A DNA stretch of 24,877 nt, from contig JAWXUA010000026.1 in the NCBI GenBank assembly GCA_044433065.1, forward strand, positions 1-24,877, in the 5' to 3' direction. This DNA is from Nitratidesulfovibrio sp044433065. Its GTDB lineage: Bacteria > Desulfobacterota > Desulfovibrionia > Desulfovibrionales > Desulfovibrionaceae. Position 1 is the stretch's first letter, and the number at the start of each line of letters is the position of its first letter. The translations under genes and the position numbers were made by a program. A model generated the notes under the pieces. It was given only the letters and a program-made list of their open reading frames with translations, had not been told where the DNA came from and ran no database searches. Shown here one piece after another: positions 13,457 to 21,161 of this stretch.

Positions 13457-16321
13457 TTATAAATCCCCAGCGCGTAATAAAGCTTCACGGGCTTCTGGAG
13501 TGCGACCTTGCGCTTCGAGGGCGCGAGCGAGGACGAGCCAAGCGGCTTTGGCATTGGGACGTAGGTTGACGCTACGCCGTGATAAGGCTTCTGCCATGCT
13601 TGGGTCTTCGCCGCCATCGAGGTAGAGGCGTGCCATGATATGTAGGGCTGTGGCGTCTTGTGGATTGGCAAGGAGTGCTTCGTGCAGAGCTTCGCGCGCT
13701 TGATCGGGCCGTCCTTCGCGTATGGCAAGGCGTGCTAGGAGGCGGTGAACGAGGCCAAGAGCTTCGGTGGAACTTTTGCTGCCTGTGGTGGCTTGCGGAT
13801 TTGGGACGTGCGAAGTGGAAGCCTGAGAAGTCGAGCCCAGCGAAGTGGAAGCCTGAGAATTTGAATTTTCTGGACCTGTGGCAGTCGTATCGAGGGCTTT
13901 TTTACCCACAGAGTGCTTGGTAGGGGGATGCGCGGCTTTTTTGTAATATTTGCGTGCGACATTAAAACGTCCTTCATTTTCAGCTAGTTGGCCTAGACGA
14001 ATGAAAGCAAAGGTGTGGTCTGGCGAATGCTTGATGCACTGGAGATAGTGCTTGCGTGCTTCAGTAATTTCACCAAGGTCTTGGCACACGGTTCCAAGAT
14101 TGTAGTGCGCCATGGCATCGTGGGCTTGTCGGGCTAGGACCTCTTCAAAGTAGCGCTGTGCATCTCTGTGCTTACCAAGACTTGCGAGGCAGACGCCAAG
14201 GGAGTTCCACGCCATGACATTGCTGTCGTCGGCTAGGAGGGCCTGCTTGTATTCTGCGATGGCGGCAAAGGTGTCGTTGCGGCTGAAATGCTTGTCCGCA
14301 CTGATGGTTAGGGCTACGGAGTCCAAAATTCCTATGTGTGGTTTTGGCAAAAGAAGGCCATATTCCAAGGCCTTAAGGGCATTGTCGAGAGCGTCTGCTC
14401 GTCTGAAATCGAGGAATGGGTGCACGCCGATACCCACGGCAAGCTCGAGTTGCGGCGATTCCATAAGATTTTCTGTGAGCAGGCTGCACAGCTCAGTATA
14501 GAGATCTTGGGCCTCTTGTGCCGTCATGTTGGGGTGATAAAAAATCAGGCTGTTGAGACCGTAGCGGCCGCCTAAGATATGATGGCCGAGCATGGTGTGC
14601 ACAAGGCGCACAGCCTTCATGAGCACGTGCTCTGTTTGGTCTGCTTGCTGTTCCAGATGGTTGAAGCGCAGAATGGCCAAGCAAAAGATATCGCTGGCGT
14701 CGCGCTGGGCATTCCAATGGGCAAGAAAATCTCCATGGCGGTAGAGCCCTGTGACAGGGTCTAAGGGAGATACGTGCGGAGTACTGCTTCCTTGTTGACC
14801 GGTGTGCTTGCTATGGTCGTGGGCATTTGCTTCGTGTGGGCTATTCGTGTTTTGTTCTGCTTTTTCAGTGGTATATGGTGTGTATGCGTTGACTGTACCA
14901 TGAAATTCATCGGGTAAGAGAGCTAGTCTGTCGCCCACAGCCACAGACCATGTGGGATCGCCAAGGTAGAGAATTTCGGCAACACTATTGTTCTCGCGCA
15001 CATCAAGTAGGACGATTTCGCCCTTAAAAAGAGCTTGCTTTGCTTGACTTGTATTAGAAGTAAGACCTTGATTTTGTAGAGTATATTGAGATGATTTCTG
15101 GACAGGATATTCCAAAGACCAAACGCTAAAATGCTGCCCCTCTCGAGCATGAACATTGCGCCCAAGATTGACCACAAGGCGCGACAAAGGATGCGTTTCA
15201 AGCACAAAGCCACCTTCAGCCAAAATGCTCGCAAAGGCCATGACAGGCACATAGCTGATGCCCTGTTGATAGTGGTGGCCTTGATCTTCCACTGCTGTTA
15301 GGGCTGTTTGTGCGGCGAGTCTTGCCTTACGAAGGAGAGCACGCGCTTGCTCGTGCATGTCGCGTTCAAATAAAAGTCCTTCAATATCACGTGGATACAT
15401 GGCATAGCCAGCTGATATGGAGGCTAGCGGCTGCATGTTTTGTCGTTTGGAGCGACCTTGCTGTGTGGAGGGAAGGCGGCGCAGATGGACAACAGCTTCC
15501 TCAGCGACTTTATGGCATTGCCGCGATGAGGCTGTAGGCAAAAGCATGCAGATTTCATAGTCATTACTGCGTGCGAGGAGGGCATCTTGTGGGGCAATGT
15601 CACGCAGAGCTGTGGCGATTTCTGCCATGCGCTTTTCTGCTACAGCATAACCTTGTGTCTCAGAAAGTTGTGCAAGGCTGGATAGTTGCAGGACAATGAG
15701 GCCCATACATGTGCGGTGGAGCGGCAAATCTGCGGCATAGTGGGCGCGCATGGTGTCGGGCAATTGTGCCGCCTTTTTGGCACTGCGCTTGCGACTTGTC
15801 TTTACTCCTTTTGAGCTGTCCTGTTTGTGCTCATCAAGCACTTTTTCTTTTTCGGTGATTGCTGTACGCACGGATTCCGCGGCATAGGCCATGCTGGCGA
15901 TGAGATGTTCACGCGTAATAAAGCCCGTTGTGGCGTCGGTGCACTGGGCCTTATATAATGTTATATTTTCAAGGCATAAGTTGAGAATATGCGGTAAATG
16001 CGGCAACATTTTTTGCGCAAGGCGCTTGGTCACACCGCGTGCTACAAAAACACCGAGTAAGGCATCATCTACAATGAGCGGCAAAAGAAGCTTGGATTCT
16101 TCGCTGACCCAAAGAGGCGTAACCGTATCTATTTCTTGAGGAAAATAAAGGCTATGCGCTTTGAAGGGCAACAGGCCGTGCAAGGCTTCGCAAAGGCGTG
16201 GTTCAAGGGCCATGAGGTCGCGGCGCGTAAGCTGTGCGCAATCATGGTGCGTCCCTTGGTCTGGATTGGCCTTTCGCTGGGCTTGTGTCTGTAGATGATG
16301 AAGGTGTGGTACGATGAGCAT
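13457..16321 (-). CDS. TPR protein with GAF-like and two degenerate GGDEF-like domains
   Basis: A 954-residue cytoplasmic protein without signal or membrane segments. Residues 30-125 resemble a GAF-type sensor. Two GGDEF-fold regions follow: residues 126-345, starting with DATTGFITREHL and having SNDYEI (252-257) where the GGDEF loop should be, and residues 520-670, starting with DPVTGLYRHGDF and having GGRYGLNS (584-591). Neither retains the catalytic motif, so diguanylate cyclase activity is unlikely. Residues 670-800 and 840-954 hold TPR units (AWNSLGVCLASLGKHRDAQRY; AHYNLGTVCQDLGEITEARK), separated by a Ser/Thr-rich linker with a short repeat. It probably acts as a scaffold or nucleotide-responsive regulator; the function is unknown. 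ATG 16321 has only a weak ribosome site. Confidence 0.75.
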   Translation of the reverse strand: MLIVPHLHHLQTQAQRKANPDQGTHHDCAQLTRRDLMALEPRLCEALHGLLPFKAHSLYFPQEIDTVTPLWVSEESKLLLPLIVDDALLGVFVARGVTKRLAQKMLPHLPHILNLCLENITLYKAQCTDATTGFITREHLIASMAYAAESVRTAITEKEKVLDEHKQDSSKGVKTSRKRSAKKAAQLPDTMRAHYAADLPLHRTCMGLIVLQLSSLAQLSETQGYAVAEKRMAEIATALRDIAPQDALLARSNDYEICMLLPTASSRQCHKVAEEAVVHLRRLPSTQQGRSKRQNMQPLASISAGYAMYPRDIEGLLFERDMHEQARALLRKARLAAQTALTAVEDQGHHYQQGISYVPVMAFASILAEGGFVLETHPLSRLVVNLGRNVHAREGQHFSVWSLEYPVQKSSQYTLQNQGLTSNTSQAKQALFKGEIVLLDVRENNSVAEILYLGDPTWSVAVGDRLALLPDEFHGTVNAYTPYTTEKAEQNTNSPHEANAHDHSKHTGQQGSSTPHVSPLDPVTGLYRHGDFLAHWNAQRDASDIFCLAILRFNHLEQQADQTEHVLMKAVRLVHTMLGHHILGGRYGLNSLIFYHPNMTAQEAQDLYTELCSLLTENLMESPQLELAVGIGVHPFLDFRRADALDNALKALEYGLLLPKPHIGILDSVALTISADKHFSRNDTFAAIAEYKQALLADDSNVMAWNSLGVCLASLGKHRDAQRYFEEVLARQAHDAMAHYNLGTVCQDLGEITEARKHYLQCIKHSPDHTFAFIRLGQLAENEGRFNVARKYYKKAAHPPTKHSVGKKALDTTATGPENSNSQASTSLGSTSQASTSHVPNPQATTGSKSSTEALGLVHRLLARLAIREGRPDQAREALHEALLANPQDATALHIMARLYLDGGEDPSMAEALSRRSVNLRPNAKAAWLVLARALEAQGRTPEAREALLRAGDL
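13810..13859 (-). repeat. 30-bp direct repeat in the TPR protein linker
   Basis: A 20-base sequence at 13810-13829 recurs exactly at 13840-13859. On the minus strand each copy encodes SQASTS with a ten-residue period, inside the low-complexity linker between TPR blocks; the reading frame is kept. Confidence 0.9.
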
Positions 16322-16450
16322 GACCTACTATACTCTTGTCTCTATCCTTTGTGAAGGGGGTCGGGCAGGGGAAAATTAGTCCTTGAACAAAGCGCACCTT
16401 CAATAGTACAGTGCTTTGACTGAATTATATGCCTCATAAAGGGAAAAATA

Positions 16451-16966
16451 ATGCGTAAAACTGATATATTTCAAGCGATTAAAGAACGCCGCAGCATCCG
16501 CAGATATACGCAAGAAGCGGTATCTCGCGATGATATGCTCACGCTTCTTGAAGCTGGTCGCTGGGCTCCTAGTGGCCTCGATAAACAGCCCTATTGTTTC
16601 ATGGCTATTTTTCGTGGTGATGCGCGGCAAGAGGTGCTTAGCCAGTTGACGCATTGCTCTCGAATTATTGCTGAAGCTGGGGCTCTTGCTGTGGTCTGCC
16701 TTGATAAAGAAAAGATGTACAATGCCATGAAGGACCATCAAGGTGCTGGGGCTTGCATCCAGAATATTTTGCTTGCGGCCCATGGTTTAGGGCTTGGTGC
16801 GGTGTGGATTGGCCAGATTGTCAACCGCGCTGACGAGGTGCTTGCCGCCTTGAATTTGGATAGTGCACGCTATGAACTCATGGCTGTTGTTGCTGTGGGG
16901 CATCCTGCTGAAGAGGCGCACGTGGAGCGTCATCCCTTACAAGATTTACTTTTGGAGACATTCTAA
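16451..16966 (+). CDS. Nitroreductase family FMN oxidoreductase
   Basis: A 171-residue nitroreductase-fold protein that would bind FMN as a dimer and reduce nitro, quinone or similar acceptors with NAD(P)H. The N-terminal FMN-phosphate motif is ERRSIRRYT (residues 12-20); GRWAPSGLDKQPY follows at about residue 37, and GLGLGAVWIGQI at about 113-124. The small size matches the compact subgroup common in anaerobes. A purine-rich AAAGGGA precedes ATG 16451. Its TAA overlaps the next gene's ATG by one base (TAATG), so the two are translationally coupled. The substrate cannot be told from sequence. Confidence 0.88.
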   Translation: MRKTDIFQAIKERRSIRRYTQEAVSRDDMLTLLEAGRWAPSGLDKQPYCFMAIFRGDARQEVLSQLTHCSRIIAEAGALAVVCLDKEKMYNAMKDHQGAGACIQNILLAAHGLGLGAVWIGQIVNRADEVLAALNLDSARYELMAVVAVGHPAEEAHVERHPLQDLLLETF

Positions 16967-17592
16967 TGCCTATCCGTCGTTTTCATCTTGGGCCCTTGGA
17001 AACCAACTGCTATGTGGTGCATAATGGCGAACAAGCTTTTATCGTAGACGCTGGTGGTGATCCGCGTATCGTCTTGGATTACTTGAAAGAACATAAGCTC
17101 ACCCTGACCCATGTTCTCATCACCCACACCCATTTTGACCACCTTTACGGCAATGCAGCTCTACAAGCCGCCACAGGTGCGATCATCCTTATTCCTGAGC
17201 ATGACCTCGAAAATCTGAGCATGGATTTGGGCCAAGGTGGTTGCTATGGTCTTCCCATGGTGGCTCCTTACGACTACGAGCTCTTGCGCACAGGCACCCA
17301 CGAATTTGCAGATATGCAGGTCGAAATCCTCGCCACACCAGGCCACAGCCCAGGCGGCCTGTCTTTCTATGTCCCATCGGAACAGGCTGTCTTTGCAGGC
17401 GACTCGCTATTCTACCGGTCCGTAGGGCGTACAGATTTCCCCAACGGCGACACCGATCAGCTTTTAGCGTCTATCCGCGATGTGCTCTTCACCCTGCCAG
17501 ATGAAACCACGGTCTACTCTGGCCATGGTCCCAAAAGCTCCATCGGTGATGAAAAGCGCAACAATCCCTATGTAGGGCTTTTTGTGAGTTAA
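16966..17592 (+). CDS. Metallo-beta-lactamase fold hydrolase (glyoxalase II-like)
   Basis: A 208-residue binuclear metal hydrolase. The metal ligands are complete: HTHFDH at residues 54-59, His127 (TPGHSPGG), Asp146 (FAGDSLF) and His187 (YSGHGP). The short length, without the C-terminal glutathione-binding domain of true glyoxalase II, fits the YcbL/GloB-like group found in many bacteria lacking glutathione. It is coupled to the nitroreductase upstream. The natural substrate is not known; a thioester or related small molecule is likely. A GC hairpin (17603-17637) follows. Confidence 0.88.
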   Translation: MPIRRFHLGPLETNCYVVHNGEQAFIVDAGGDPRIVLDYLKEHKLTLTHVLITHTHFDHLYGNAALQAATGAIILIPEHDLENLSMDLGQGGCYGLPMVAPYDYELLRTGTHEFADMQVEILATPGHSPGGLSFYVPSEQAVFAGDSLFYRSVGRTDFPNGDTDQLLASIRDVLFTLPDETTVYSGHGPKSSIGDEKRNNPYVGLFVS

Positions 17593-17602
17593 AGTTTGAT
17601 TG

Positions 17603-17637
17603 GCTGGGGGCAGGAAAAGTTTCCTTCCCCCCCCAGC
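17603..17637 (+). terminator. Hairpin after the metallo-hydrolase gene
   Basis: GCTGGGGG (17603-17610) pairs with CCCCCAGC (17630-17637) and AGGAAA pairs with TTTCCT inside it, about 10 nt after the stop at 17592. The hairpin is part of repeat copy B. It lacks a good T-run, so termination is probable but not certain. Confidence 0.5.
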
Positions 17638-17720
17638 TCCTCCCTCCAGCCTTCCCAACTTTTTATTTGTGGATGGCTGACACTTCTTCGTATGGATATT
17701 TGTGGCCACACGGGGAGGGT
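17603..17720 (-). repeat. Dispersed intergenic repeat, copy B
   Basis: Read on the minus strand it shows CGTGTGGCCACAAA, then CCATACGAAG (17686-17695), CCATCCACAAATAAAAAG (17659-17676), and a G-rich tract ending in the hairpin at 17603-17637. The order and spacing match copies A and C. It fills most of the gap between the metallo-hydrolase and the selenoprotein gene. Confidence 0.75.
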
Positions 17721-17755
17721 GAGAGGCATGATATACCTATTGAGGATAGACTAGC

Positions 17756-17986
17756 ATGGATACCATCGATTTGCGTAAAAAATGTTGAGGCCTTGGGCTC
17801 GAGGTGCGGTGGCATCTCATGAAGGCTTTAAGGACAGAGCATAAGACCATGATGTTCCTTGTAGAACCTGCATCGCGCGATGCTGTTTTAGAGGTCTTGC
17901 ATATCATGCCCCATTGGCAGGTGGATGAAGAGCTGAGCCCAGAAGGCTTGGCTCTGCGCTTTAGCTATGGTCGGAAAGCAATATAA
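17756..17986 (+). CDS. TusA/SirA-like selenoprotein (in-frame UGA = selenocysteine)
   Basis: ATG 17756 (GAGGA at 17742-17746) opens a frame that runs to TAA at 17986 if the TGA at 17786-17788 is read as selenocysteine, giving 76 residues with Sec11. The text IDLRKKC-U-GLG aligns with the TusA motif LDLRGLxCPxP, placing Sec at the catalytic Cys and Gly at both Pro positions; the rest (HLMKALRT...MMFLVEP...VLEVLHIMP...GLALRFSY) matches the helix-strand-helix-strand pattern and length of the TusA fold. TGA is followed by a SECIS-like hairpin at the correct distance. Family members carry sulfur or selenium as persulfides. The next gene, 24 nt downstream, is a flavoprotein and is probably its redox partner. 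Alternative: a pseudogene with a nonsense mutation, which the conserved hairpin and intact frame make unlikely. Confidence 0.85.
17789..17826 (+). promoter_or_regulatory. Bacterial SECIS-like element
   Basis: The stem GAGGTGC (17801-17807) pairs with GCATCTC (17812-17818), with one G-T wobble, around a GGTG loop (17808-17811). An outer stem GCCTT/AAGGC (17790-17794 with 17822-17826) closes it. The loop starts 19 nt after the TGA, close to the spacing and the GGU-type loop of the E. coli fdhF SECIS recognised by SelB. Confidence 0.75.
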
Positions 17987-18010
17987 TTGTTTGAGTTATA
18001 AGGACTTTTT

Positions 18011-18706
18011 ATGACGCAAGCTTCATTTGTGACCCAAAAATCAGGCCTGCGTGACCTGAGTGCACCGCCTATGGCCTTGGCATGCAGTCCTCGTGCTGGC
18101 GGCAATAGCGACACCTTGGCCATGGCTTTTGCACAAGGTTTTGATGAAGCTTCCCTTGCGTCATCGCAATTGCCCATGCAGGTTCAGCATCTGCGCGATT
18201 ATGCCATACGGCCATGTATGGCGTGTTATGCATGCGAGCCTGAGCCCTTGACCAAGCATTGTGCCCCGTGTCCTCTGGGCCGTGGTCCGAAAGCAGACCA
18301 CGCGGAACAGCTCTTCCACATGCTCATGCACACGCCAGCTTTATATATGAGTGCGCCCATTTTCTTTTATCATTTGCCTGCGCATATGAAAGCCTTTGTG
18401 GATCGCGGTCAAAGTTATTGGTTGCGCCGCATGGCAGCGGATGCCGAGCTTTGTGCTCTACCGGCAAGACCTGCGTGGCTGAGCCTTGTGGCGGCGCGTA
18501 GGCGCGGTGATAAGCTTTTCGAGGGGAGCCTCGTTAGCTTGCGTTTTTTCTTGCAGATTTTTAATTTTGTGCTGCAAGAGCCCGAAATACTTTTGGGCTA
18601 CGATGATGCTCATGCCATTGCTCGCGATACTTCTATCGTGGCCCAGACCGTGAACTACGGACGTCGCGCCGCTCAATCTTTGTATGATGGCACATGGCAA
18701 GGCTAG
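18011..18706 (+). CDS. Flavodoxin-fold, iron-sulfur-flavoprotein-like oxidoreductase
   Basis: A 231-residue NAD(P)H:FMN reductase or Isf-type protein. The FMN-phosphate loop is CSPRAGGNSDT (residues 25-35). A cysteine cluster C69-x2-C72-x2-C75 and C84-x2-C87 resembles the compact 4Fe-4S site of iron-sulfur flavoproteins, and YMSAPIFFYHLPAHMKAFVDR is the family's conserved core strand-loop-helix. It starts 24 nt after the selenoprotein stop, with AAGGA before ATG 18011, so the two are probably co-transcribed. It may supply electrons to the selenol partner, which is inference. The physiological substrate is unknown. Confidence 0.82.
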   Translation: MTQASFVTQKSGLRDLSAPPMALACSPRAGGNSDTLAMAFAQGFDEASLASSQLPMQVQHLRDYAIRPCMACYACEPEPLTKHCAPCPLGRGPKADHAEQLFHMLMHTPALYMSAPIFFYHLPAHMKAFVDRGQSYWLRRMAADAELCALPARPAWLSLVAARRRGDKLFEGSLVSLRFFLQIFNFVLQEPEILLGYDDAHAIARDTSIVAQTVNYGRRAAQSLYDGTWQG

Positions 18707-18778
18707 TTTGATGTACCTAGATGGTATAGTGTAAGCTTCTAGAAAATTTCAATAAAAATAAAATGATGAGACACAACC

Positions 18779-19570
18779 TTGACCATACGCCAAAAAATAC
18801 GTGAGCTATACAGCCGCTTGCATGATGCATGGCGTATGCGAGCACGCCGGTGTATGTTGTGTGAGGATGTGTATTATCCATCTGAGGCGTTACACCGTGA
18901 CAGCCCCTTGCCCATGGCGCAGCCACACCAAAATATACAGGGTGTATGCCCACAGTGCCGTCCGTTATTGCTGCAACGAGTAACGGGTTATTGTCCTTTG
19001 TGTGGTGCTATTTATGCTGTGCGGACTATGTTGTGTACACCATGCTTGTCGTGTTTGCATAAAAGGCCACCATGGGACCGCTTTTTGTTTTATGGCGTTT
19101 ATGACGCGGTCTTGAGGGATGTTGTGAAGGCCGCCAAGTTTCGTTTTGACCGCACAGCATTGGGCGTTGCAGGCGAGCTTTTGTGCTTAGCGAGCCAGCC
19201 TATATGGCATGAAAAGATTGATGTCATTATCCCTGTGCCTCTTCATATTTCACGGTTGCGCGAGCGTGGGGGCAATCAATGTGTTGAGATGGCGCGCCCT
19301 TTAGCCAAATTATTGGGCGTACCCATGCGTTTTGACTTGCTTGAGCGAGTGCGTAATACGCCGCACCAGCTTGGTCTTGATGCTAAGGCCCGTCGGCGGA
19401 ATTTGGACCATGCTTTTATGGCGAGTCCTTTATGTAAAGGCATGCATGTTCTTTTGGTTGACGATATTATGACCACAGGGACAACGGTATGGCGTTGCAC
19501 TGAGGCTTTGCGCGCGGCTGGGGTTGCCTCTGTGACTGTGCTTGTTGTGGCTCGAACACGGGGCCATTGA
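18779..19570 (+). CDS. comF: ComF family phosphoribosyltransferase-like protein
   Basis: A 263-residue double-zinc-ribbon plus phosphoribosyltransferase protein of the ComF/ComFC family, linked to DNA uptake or DNA repair in other bacteria. Paired cysteines near the N terminus (CMLC, CPQC, CPLC, CTPC) form the zinc ribbons. The PRPP-binding loop VLLVDDIMTTGTTV is at about residues 223-236, preceded by a PLHISRLRERGGNQ segment typical of ComF. The start is uncertain: TTG 18779 keeps the residues before the first Cys pair but has only a weak ribosome site, and a later ATG is about 20 codons inside. No other competence gene is nearby. Confidence 0.85.
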   Translation: MTIRQKIRELYSRLHDAWRMRARRCMLCEDVYYPSEALHRDSPLPMAQPHQNIQGVCPQCRPLLLQRVTGYCPLCGAIYAVRTMLCTPCLSCLHKRPPWDRFLFYGVYDAVLRDVVKAAKFRFDRTALGVAGELLCLASQPIWHEKIDVIIPVPLHISRLRERGGNQCVEMARPLAKLLGVPMRFDLLERVRNTPHQLGLDAKARRRNLDHAFMASPLCKGMHVLLVDDIMTTGTTVWRCTEALRAAGVASVTVLVVARTRGH

Positions 19571-19960
19571 GGCTGCACTTGGGCTATATGCGCTGTATTG
19601 ACCATGTTTTACAGCCTTAGGCTTCAATATTATACAGAAAGGCCATGAAAATCTCTTGGCAGAATGGCCTTGAGTATCTATTATGATATGAAGAGCAGGG
19701 CGTTGTTTTGTTTTTTTCTTGAGCCTATTTTGCTCTGGTGTCTTTTGGCCGCGAAATATTTCATGTCTAGTTTGGGCTATCTTTAATGTCAGGGCAGAAA
19801 AATATTTGAGACCTTGGTCACTATTAATGCTTTATCAACGCATAGCCGATTTTGTGCTGAGCACCAATATTGTTCACGATAACAATATTTTGTGTGGCTT
19901 TTATTTTGAGCCATAAAAATCTCCTGTGCATATCCGCGCTTTGCGCACTCTAAAAGAGAT
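19571..19960. other. Gene-free interval with two inverted repeats
   Basis: AAGGCCAT/ATGGCCTT (19639-19646 with 19664-19671) could end comF transcription but has no T-run. AATATTGTT (19866-19874) pairs exactly with AACAATATT (19881-19889) around six bases and lies 70 nt before the next gene, a possible operator. A 65-codon open frame at 19719-19916 has no recognisable domain and no ribosome site. Confidence 0.5.
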
Positions 19961-20917
19961 ATGAAAAACATTCGTTATTTTGCTTTATTGCTTGCTTTCT
20001 GTGCAACGCTTGTCATGTGTTTTGCAGACTTTGCTGAGGCACGTCGCATGGGCGGTGGGCGCTCTTTTGGTAGCTCTTCATCCATGAGTCGTTCGTATTC
20101 AGCACCAAAACAATCCACAACAACCCCAAGCACATCGCAGTCCACCAGTTCAGCTACGCAGTCTTCTGCCGCGCAAAAACAAGGGACCAATACGGCAACA
20201 CCACAACGCACGGGCCTCTTTGGCGGCATGGGTGGCATGTTTGGTGGCCTTTTGGCAGGCGGCCTCATTGGCTCCTTGCTCTTTGGTGGCGGCATGGGTG
20301 GCTTTGGTGGCGGCTTCCTTGATATTTTGCTGCTTGGTGCTGTGGCATACTTTGCGTTTCGTTTTTTTGCACGACGCAAGCAAGGTAGCGAACAAGCTGC
20401 TGCTGGTGCGCATGGTGGGCAAACTCAATATGGTGCGCAAAACCACAGCTATGACAATGCTCAAGCAAATGGCTGGGATAATTTACGTTCCACGCCAAAG
20501 GCTGGCCCAGTTAATGAGACTAAAGGCCCTGAAATTCCAGCTGATTTCGACAGCGAAGACTTTTTGCGCGGTGCTAAGCTCGTCTTTACTCGCTTGCAGC
20601 AATCGTGGGATCGCCGCGACCTTGAAGATATTGCGCTTTTTGCCACGTCTCATGTTTTGGATGAAATCCGTACCCAAGCTAAGGCTGATCCAGATCCATC
20701 CACAACAGAAATATTGCTCATTAATGCCAATATTTTAGCTGTGAAAAAAGAAGGCGGTCAACAGCTTGCCACGGTATTCTTTGACGTATTGATGCGCGAA
20801 GATCCAAAGCAAGAGGTGCCAAGCTCTGTACGCGAAGTATGGCACTTTACGCGTCCTGCTGATGCGCATAGTTCTGCCATGTGGTTGCTTGATGGTATCC
20901 AGCAGGTTGAGCAATAG
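19961..20917 (+). CDS. Tim44-like domain membrane protein
   Basis: A 318-residue protein with a signal peptide or N-terminal anchor (residues 1-27), a Ser/Thr/Gln-rich stretch (about 35-80), a Gly-Met-Phe-rich segment (about 88-125) leading into a transmembrane helix (FLDILLLGAVAYFAFRFF), and a C-terminal Tim44-like domain (about residues 195-318: DSEDFLRGAKLVFTRLQQSWDRRDLEDI through WLLDGIQQVEQ). Bacterial relatives of this architecture are common in Proteobacteria, and the domain is thought to bind lipids or membrane-protein assembly factors; the real function is unknown. The ribosome site before ATG 19961 is weak (AAAGAG with short spacing). A strong terminator follows. Confidence 0.85.
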   Translation: MKNIRYFALLLAFCATLVMCFADFAEARRMGGGRSFGSSSSMSRSYSAPKQSTTTPSTSQSTSSATQSSAAQKQGTNTATPQRTGLFGGMGGMFGGLLAGGLIGSLLFGGGMGGFGGGFLDILLLGAVAYFAFRFFARRKQGSEQAAAGAHGGQTQYGAQNHSYDNAQANGWDNLRSTPKAGPVNETKGPEIPADFDSEDFLRGAKLVFTRLQQSWDRRDLEDIALFATSHVLDEIRTQAKADPDPSTTEILLINANILAVKKEGGQQLATVFFDVLMREDPKQEVPSSVREVWHFTRPADAHSSAMWLLDGIQQVEQ

Positions 20918-21020
20918 TTTTTCCTGAGGGCATGCCCGACTGTGGAACCTGACAGTGGATAATCTCACAGGGCTGCTGAGCTTTTGTTTTTTTGCTCCTC
21001 TGTTCCGTAGGTATTGAAGG

Positions 21021-21061
21021 GGCCGCGCATATAAAAAGTTGTTTATGTGCGCGGCCTTTTT
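21021..21061 (+). terminator. Rho-independent terminator after the Tim44-like gene
   Basis: A 12-bp GC-rich stem (21021-21032 with 21045-21056, GGCCGCGC/GCGCGGCC core) is followed by TTTTT at 21057-21061. It is about 100 nt after the stop. Confidence 0.9.
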
Positions 21062-21083
21062 ATATTTTAGCGTATGAAAACTA

Positions 21084-21112
21084 TTGTCTAGTGTGGGCAC
21101 TCCAGTTACTAT
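21084..21112 (+). promoter_or_regulatory. Sigma70-type promoter for the CBS-ACT gene
   Basis: TTGTCT (21084-21089) and TACTAT (21107-21112) are 17 nt apart and lie between the upstream terminator and the CBS-ACT start. Confidence 0.55.
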
Positions 21113-21161
21113 GAAAAAAATATAACGCAAGCCGCCATGTGCGCCAGCCAAGGAGACCTCT

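Noticed and set aside
17786..17788. TGA read as a stop, making the small gene a pseudogene or starting it at GTG 17804
   Set aside because: The frame upstream encodes the conserved IDLR segment with a good ribosome site, the TGA is on the catalytic position, and a SECIS-like hairpin follows at the right distance.
19866..19889. Rex or FNR binding site
   Set aside because: The arms are spaced six bases apart with TTGTT/AACAA ends, giving 16 bp rather than the 18-bp Rex pattern, and the FNR TTGAT-N4-ATCAA sequence is absent.
19719..19916. 65-codon open frame before the Tim44-like gene
   Set aside because: No ribosome site, no domain, and it overlaps the palindrome at 19866-19889; probably not coding.
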